9,131 nt of DNA from Bacillota bacterium (lineage in GTDB: Bacteria; Bacillota; Desulfitobacteriia; Desulfitobacteriales; Desulfitobacteriaceae), in assembly GCA_021849995.1 (NCBI GenBank), contig JAJZSC010000073.1, positions 1-9,131 on the forward strand, given 5' to 3'. A program made the translations under genes and the position numbers. Of the stretch, positions 6,607-9,131 are shown in pieces. Under the pieces are notes generated by a model. The model saw only the letters and a program-made list of their open reading frames with translations. It did no database searches and was not told the DNA's origin. Every line of letters begins with the position of its first letter. Within the stretch, counting starts at the first letter, position 1.

Positions 6607-7520
6607 CACGCATTAACCACCCCTTTTCGACTGTGTTCCGGATGCAACAAAGCTTGGTAATCCCCCTCCGGACTCAAGTTTTGTCTTACTAACGCTACTG
6701 TTGCAGGTATTTCCCTCCATATTGCTGAATCCAATAATCTGACCTGACGAGGCCGTACTCCTAACAACCAACTCCGTCTTTCAATTGTCTGAAAGGGAAT
6801 ATAAACCAAGTTCTTCATTAACTCTGGATTGCCATTCCATAAAGTCGGCCAAGGGTTATCGATATCTTGATATCCTCCACTTAGAAAAGAATGCCATTTT
6901 TCAGGTATACCTTTAATAACAGCCTCCTCTTCAATTAGTATGACAGGTCTTCCTGTAAGCGGATCTTGTAAATGATTGCCAGTATCCATGAGGGCTTTAA
7001 CACTAATGACATCTCCATCTTCCCCAAAATCAATTTCCACCTCAAAAATATTCTTAGATAATACCAGAGACTTAACCTGCCATCTCTCCCAGAGGTGCTG
7101 AGTTCCCAACCATAAAGCTGCAGCGATAGGTAAAAACCAGAGGTTTTCCAAACCTATCCTAATCATCCTCGCATTGGCTGAATCATTGAATTGAGTCCAT
7201 GCCCATAAGGCGTAAATAAATCCCCCTAACCCTGCCGAGAGAAGCCAGAAGCCTGTTAGAACTTTAAAGAAAATCTTCGGCCCTTCAAGCTTGAAAGCTA
7301 CTTTTATCATGAGGAACGGAACAATAAATCTGCTTAAAGCTGACCATTCCGGCAGTGGATATGCACTTAAAACTACTGGAATTTCTCCAAGCAATACACT
7401 ACAGAGAATACGCAGCGGGAGGATAGGAAGATGAAGCAGGCGTGCGGTTACTACCAGTATAAAAGCATCCATACCACCGTTAATTAAAATATCAAGGTCT
7501 AAATACCGTACCTCAGACAT
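6606..7520 (-). CDS. spoIIGA: Sigma-E processing peptidase SpoIIGA (membrane aspartic protease)
   Basis: 304 residues, matching the roughly 309 of B. subtilis SpoIIGA. The N-terminal half is hydrophobic with about five membrane segments (roughly 10-29, 33-53, 62-77, 84-107, 127-141). The C-terminal cytoplasmic domain carries the retroviral-like aspartic protease motif ALMDTGNHLQDPLTG with catalytic Asp179, equivalent to Asp183 in B. subtilis, and a later NLVYIPFQTI strand (237-246). The dimeric protease sits in the septal membrane of the mother cell and removes the pro-sequence from pro-sigma-E. The reading frame stays open to a TTG at 7718, adding 66 residues that are mostly encoded by a 69-bp repeat-like element; I reject that extension because MSEVRYLDLD aligns with the usual N-terminus, AAAGGG lies nine bases before the 7520 ATG, and the likely promoter is inside the extension. 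It overlaps sigE by one base. Confidence 0.95.
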   Translation of the reverse strand: MSEVRYLDLDILINGGMDAFILVVTARLLHLPILPLRILCSVLLGEIPVVLSAYPLPEWSALSRFIVPFLMIKVAFKLEGPKIFFKVLTGFWLLSAGLGGFIYALWAWTQFNDSANARMIRIGLENLWFLPIAAALWLGTQHLWERWQVKSLVLSKNIFEVEIDFGEDGDVISVKALMDTGNHLQDPLTGRPVILIEEEAVIKGIPEKWHSFLSGGYQDIDNPWPTLWNGNPELMKNLVYIPFQTIERRSWLLGVRPRQVRLLDSAIWREIPATVALVRQNLSPEGDYQALLHPEHSRKGVVNA

Positions 7521-7554
7521 TTGTAGCAGCCCTTTCTGCGCCCCTTCTTTCAAA

Positions 7555-7588
7555 ATTATACCTAAGACAAGAGATAAAACCTGTCGCT
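7555..7588 (-). promoter_or_regulatory. Candidate Spo0A-dependent spoIIG promoter
   Basis: A perfect TATAAT -10 (7560-7555) lies 21 bases downstream of GCGACA (7587-7582), a 4/6 match to the -35. The same bases form AGCGACA (7588-7582), a 5/7 match to the Spo0A box TTCGACA. B. subtilis spoIIG has the same layout: a sigma-A promoter with a 22-base spacer and a Spo0A box over the -35. No good -35 stands at 17 bases (CAGGTT). Transcription would begin about 28 bases before the spoIIGA ATG at 7520. Confidence 0.5.
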
Positions 7589-7636
7589 TTACGTGGGAAT
7601 TTTTAGGAGAACAATTGCGAGTAATGACGATTAGAT

Positions 7637-7705
7637 GTGAACCTTCGGCACAGTTTACGCTGCGCAGCACTCGCTCGCTTACGCGCCTCCGCAAAATCGG
7701 TTCAC
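7637..7705. repeat. 69-bp GC-rich element with terminal inverted repeats (MITE- or palindromic-repeat-like)
   Basis: The ends are exact 7-base inverted repeats, GTGAACC (7637-7643) and GGTTCAC (7699-7705). The interior adds further pairing (TTCGG against CGG and TT, with bulges) and a perfect 10-base palindrome GCTGCGCAGC. GC content is 41 of 69 (59%), against clearly AT-rich flanks. I see no target duplication beside it and no second copy in this window. It encodes nothing recognisable, though it stays open in the spoIIGA frame. It resembles dispersed palindromic repeats or miniature inverted-repeat elements; an RNA-structured leader is the alternative. Confidence 0.6.
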
Positions 7706-7780
7706 TGGCATCGGTCAACTCTTCCGTTTAATTATTATGCTTTTTGGTGTACACCTGTCATAAAAATCTAGTATGTAAAC

Positions 7781-7810
7781 AAAAAACTGCCGATAACCAT
7801 CAGCAGTTTT
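7781..7810 (-). terminator. Intrinsic terminator of ftsZ
   Basis: Minus-strand stem AAAACTGCTGAT, loop GGTT, ATCGGCAGTTTT: twelve pairs with one G-T, followed by a T run of six bases in total before G. It lies about 56 bases after the ftsZ stop. The plus-strand reading also ends in TTTT, so it may act weakly in both directions. Confidence 0.88.
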
Positions 7811-7866
7811 ATAGACCTTCATGTTAAGTTGTGAAACCTCTCGAATCATGCCTTTTTAAAGCAGAG

Positions 7867-8925
7867 TTATCTTCTTCTCCTCAGGAATTCGGGAATATCC
7901 AGGTCTTCGTTAAAGCTTGAAACTGGTTTGATAACCGTTTCCCCGGAAGTGCCGGTTTTAGCAACGCTTTGTCTATTATCAAAGCCTGTCGCAATCACTG
8001 TTACCCTTACTTCTTCCTTCATGTTGTCATCAATGACCGCACCAAAAATTATGTTAGCCTCAGGATCTGCGGCTTCAGCAATAATTTCGGATGCTTCGTT
8101 TACTTCAAACAAAGTGAGGTTAGGCCCACCTGTAATATTCAGCAGAACCCCTTTAGCACCCTCAATGGAGGTCTCTAACAATGGACTGGATATTGCTTTA
8201 CGTGCAGCATCAGAGGCTCTGTTCTCGCCCGAAGCTTGGCCAATTCCCATTAAAGCCGAGCCTGTATCACGCATAATGGTCTTGACATCCGCAAAATCCA
8301 GGTTTATAAGACCCGGTACAGCAATCAGATCGGAAATGCCTTGAACCCCCTGCCTTAAAACATCATCCGCGATTCTGAAAGCCTCATGAATGGTCGTATG
8401 CTTGTCCACAACCTGTAAAAGCCGGTCATTTGGGATGGTAATGAGAGTATCAACCTTGCTCTTAAGCTCTGCAATGCCCTTCTCGGCTTGCATAGCTCTT
8501 TTCCTGCCCTCAAAAGTGAAGGGTCTGGTAACAACCCCGACAGTTAAAGCCCCGAGTTCTTTTGCTATTTCTGCAACTATTGGTGCAGCACCTGTCCCGG
8601 TGCCTCCTCCCATTCCGGCAGTGACAAAGACCATATCAGCCCCTTTCAAGGCCTGCAGGAGTTCGTCTCGACTCTCTTCAGCAGCCTTTGCTCCGACCTC
8701 AGGATTGGCCCCCGCACCTAGACCCTTAGTTAGCTTGGAACCTATCTGAATTTTTTGCCCGGCCCTTGAGAGATGCAATGCCTGTGAATCAGTATTTACT
8801 GCAAGAAAATCTACACCTTTAAGGCCGGCGGTAATCATGCGGTTTACTGCATTATTTCCGCCTCCACCGACTCCGATTACTTTAATTTCCGCAAATTGGT
8901 TTACTTCCATATCGAATTCAAGCAT
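7867..8925 (-). CDS. ftsZ: Cell division protein FtsZ (tubulin-like GTPase)
   Basis: 352 residues. The GTP-binding domain starts at about 13 (IKVIGVGGGGNNAVNRM) and holds the tubulin signature GGGTGTG at 106-112; the T7 synergy loop NLDFADVKTIM (208-218) supplies catalytic Asp210 and Asp213. The activation domain runs to about 315. A very short linker of roughly 25 residues then leads to the conserved C-terminal peptide DLDIPEFLRRRR, which binds FtsA, SepF, ZapA/EzrA-type partners. It polymerises at midcell, and at the pole during sporulation, to form the Z ring. I use the ATG at 8925 (MLEFD is common in clostridia); a G-rich run (GGGGGG) lies about 14 bases upstream, a little far, and ATG at 8910 is a weaker alternative with no binding site. 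ftsA would be expected upstream, outside the window. A terminator follows, so it is separated from spoIIGA. Confidence 0.98.
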   Translation of the reverse strand: MLEFDMEVNQFAEIKVIGVGGGGNNAVNRMITAGLKGVDFLAVNTDSQALHLSRAGQKIQIGSKLTKGLGAGANPEVGAKAAEESRDELLQALKGADMVFVTAGMGGGTGTGAAPIVAEIAKELGALTVGVVTRPFTFEGRKRAMQAEKGIAELKSKVDTLITIPNDRLLQVVDKHTTIHEAFRIADDVLRQGVQGISDLIAVPGLINLDFADVKTIMRDTGSALMGIGQASGENRASDAARKAISSPLLETSIEGAKGVLLNITGGPNLTLFEVNEASEIIAEAADPEANIIFGAVIDDNMKEEVRVTVIATGFDNRQSVAKTGTSGETVIKPVSSFNEDLDIPEFLRRRR

Positions 8926-8981
8926 TTAAGTGTTCTACCCCCCGGTTAATTGCTTCAGGAACACAATCTTCATTTCCGTAG

Positions 8982-9010
8982 AAATTCGAGGCCCGCGTAT
9001 CTTATCCTTC
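8982..9010 (-). promoter_or_regulatory. Sigma-H-type promoter of ftsZ
   Basis: Minus-strand -35 GAAGGATAA (9010-9002) fits the sigma-H pattern RnAGGAwWW at every position; after an 11-base spacer the -10 CTCGAATTT (8990-8982) fits RnnGAATww except for its first base. The start would fall about 50 bases before the ftsZ ATG. In B. subtilis the ftsAZ operon has a sigma-H promoter used at the onset of sporulation; here the site lies directly before ftsZ. The rest of 8926-9131 shows AT-rich DNA and no gene. Confidence 0.58.
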
Positions 9011-9131
9011 TTTTCACTTAAACTTTTCTAAAAGATTTTTTTAAAGTAGACGTTCATGCCGCTGAGCAACTACATCAAATGATGAAAAAATGAGTAATGT
9101 CTCCAGGATTTTGTTTTACAACGGTCACTCT

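Larger units (their letters stand above)
7521..7866. other. 346-base intergenic region between ftsZ and spoIIGA
   Basis: No gene is supported here. Reading the minus strand from the ftsZ stop, it holds a strong terminator (7781-7810), an AT-rich stretch (about 7725-7780) with one 6/7 match to a Spo0A box (TATGACA at 7762-7756), a GC-rich palindromic element (7637-7705), and the candidate spoIIG promoter (7587-7555) leading to the spoIIGA ribosome binding site at 7535-7530. Confidence 0.8.

Noticed and set aside
7521..7718. N-terminal extension of SpoIIGA by 66 residues from a TTG at 7718
   Set aside because: Most of it translates the 69-bp repeat-like element, it has no similarity to the SpoIIGA N-terminus, and the likely promoter and ribosome binding site lie inside it.
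7713..7718. TTGACC on the minus strand as a -35 box
   Set aside because: No acceptable -10 lies 16-18 bases downstream, because the GC-rich element begins there.
7928..8749. Plus-strand open frames opposite ftsZ (7928-8344, 8390-8749)
   Set aside because: They are complementary shadows of ftsZ codons, with Ser/Pro/Ala-rich low-complexity translations and no ribosome binding sites.
9060..9085. CATCATTTGATG inverted repeat upstream of ftsZ
   Set aside because: Only five pairs around a two-base loop, which is common by chance in AT-rich DNA.

Overview
The window comes from a low-to-moderate GC, endospore-forming Firmicute. The near-identity of its SigE and SigG cores to the Bacillus proteins, an FtsZ starting MLEFD with a very short linker, and the general sequence style suggest a clostridial lineage, possibly Desulfosporosinus/Desulfitobacterium-like; that placement is inference. 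All convincing genes lie on the minus strand, so the biological reading order runs from high to low coordinates: ftsZ, spoIIGA, sigE, sigG, ylmC/ymxH, pgeF (ylmD), an OmpR-type response regulator, a PhoR-like histidine kinase, an HlyD-like membrane-anchored protein, and yggS (ylmE, cut off by the window edge). This is the classic division/sporulation cluster known from Bacillus subtilis (ftsZ ... spoIIGA-sigE-sigG-ylmC-ylmD-ylmE-sepF), with a two-component system and an adaptor-like gene inserted between ylmD and ylmE.

Region by region (minus-strand sense). 9131-8926 is the ftsZ leader, with a good match to a sigma-H promoter. 8925-7867 is ftsZ, followed by a strong intrinsic terminator at 7781-7810. 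7866-7521 has no gene: it holds that terminator, a GC-rich 69-bp element with terminal inverted repeats (7637-7705), and a Spo0A-type spoIIG promoter candidate with an unusually long spacer. 7520-5884 is spoIIGA-sigE, translationally coupled. 5889-5860 is a sigma-F/sigma-G-type promoter whose -35 overlaps the sigE stop codon, and 5827-5054 is sigG. ylmC follows behind a hairpin that contains its ribosome binding site, and ends in a terminator. A separate vegetative-type promoter (4655-4628) starts the pgeF-RR-HK-hlyD transcription unit, which may continue into yggS across a 109-base gap.

How it fits together: FtsZ builds the division ring, and the sigma-H-like promoter would let sporulation onset raise its level for polar division. 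SpoIIGA is the membrane aspartic protease that cleaves the pro-sequence of the next gene's product, pro-SigE, in the mother cell; SigG is the late forespore sigma factor. PgeF, YggS and (outside the window) probably SepF belong to envelope/division housekeeping. The PhoP/PhoR-like pair shares a transcript with PgeF and an envelope-anchored HlyD-like protein, hinting at an envelope-related control circuit. I see no CRISPR array, tRNA, rRNA, transposase or phage gene. The most unusual items are the 69-bp palindromic element in front of spoIIGA, the inserted regulatory module, and the set of compartment-specific promoters readable from sequence alone.
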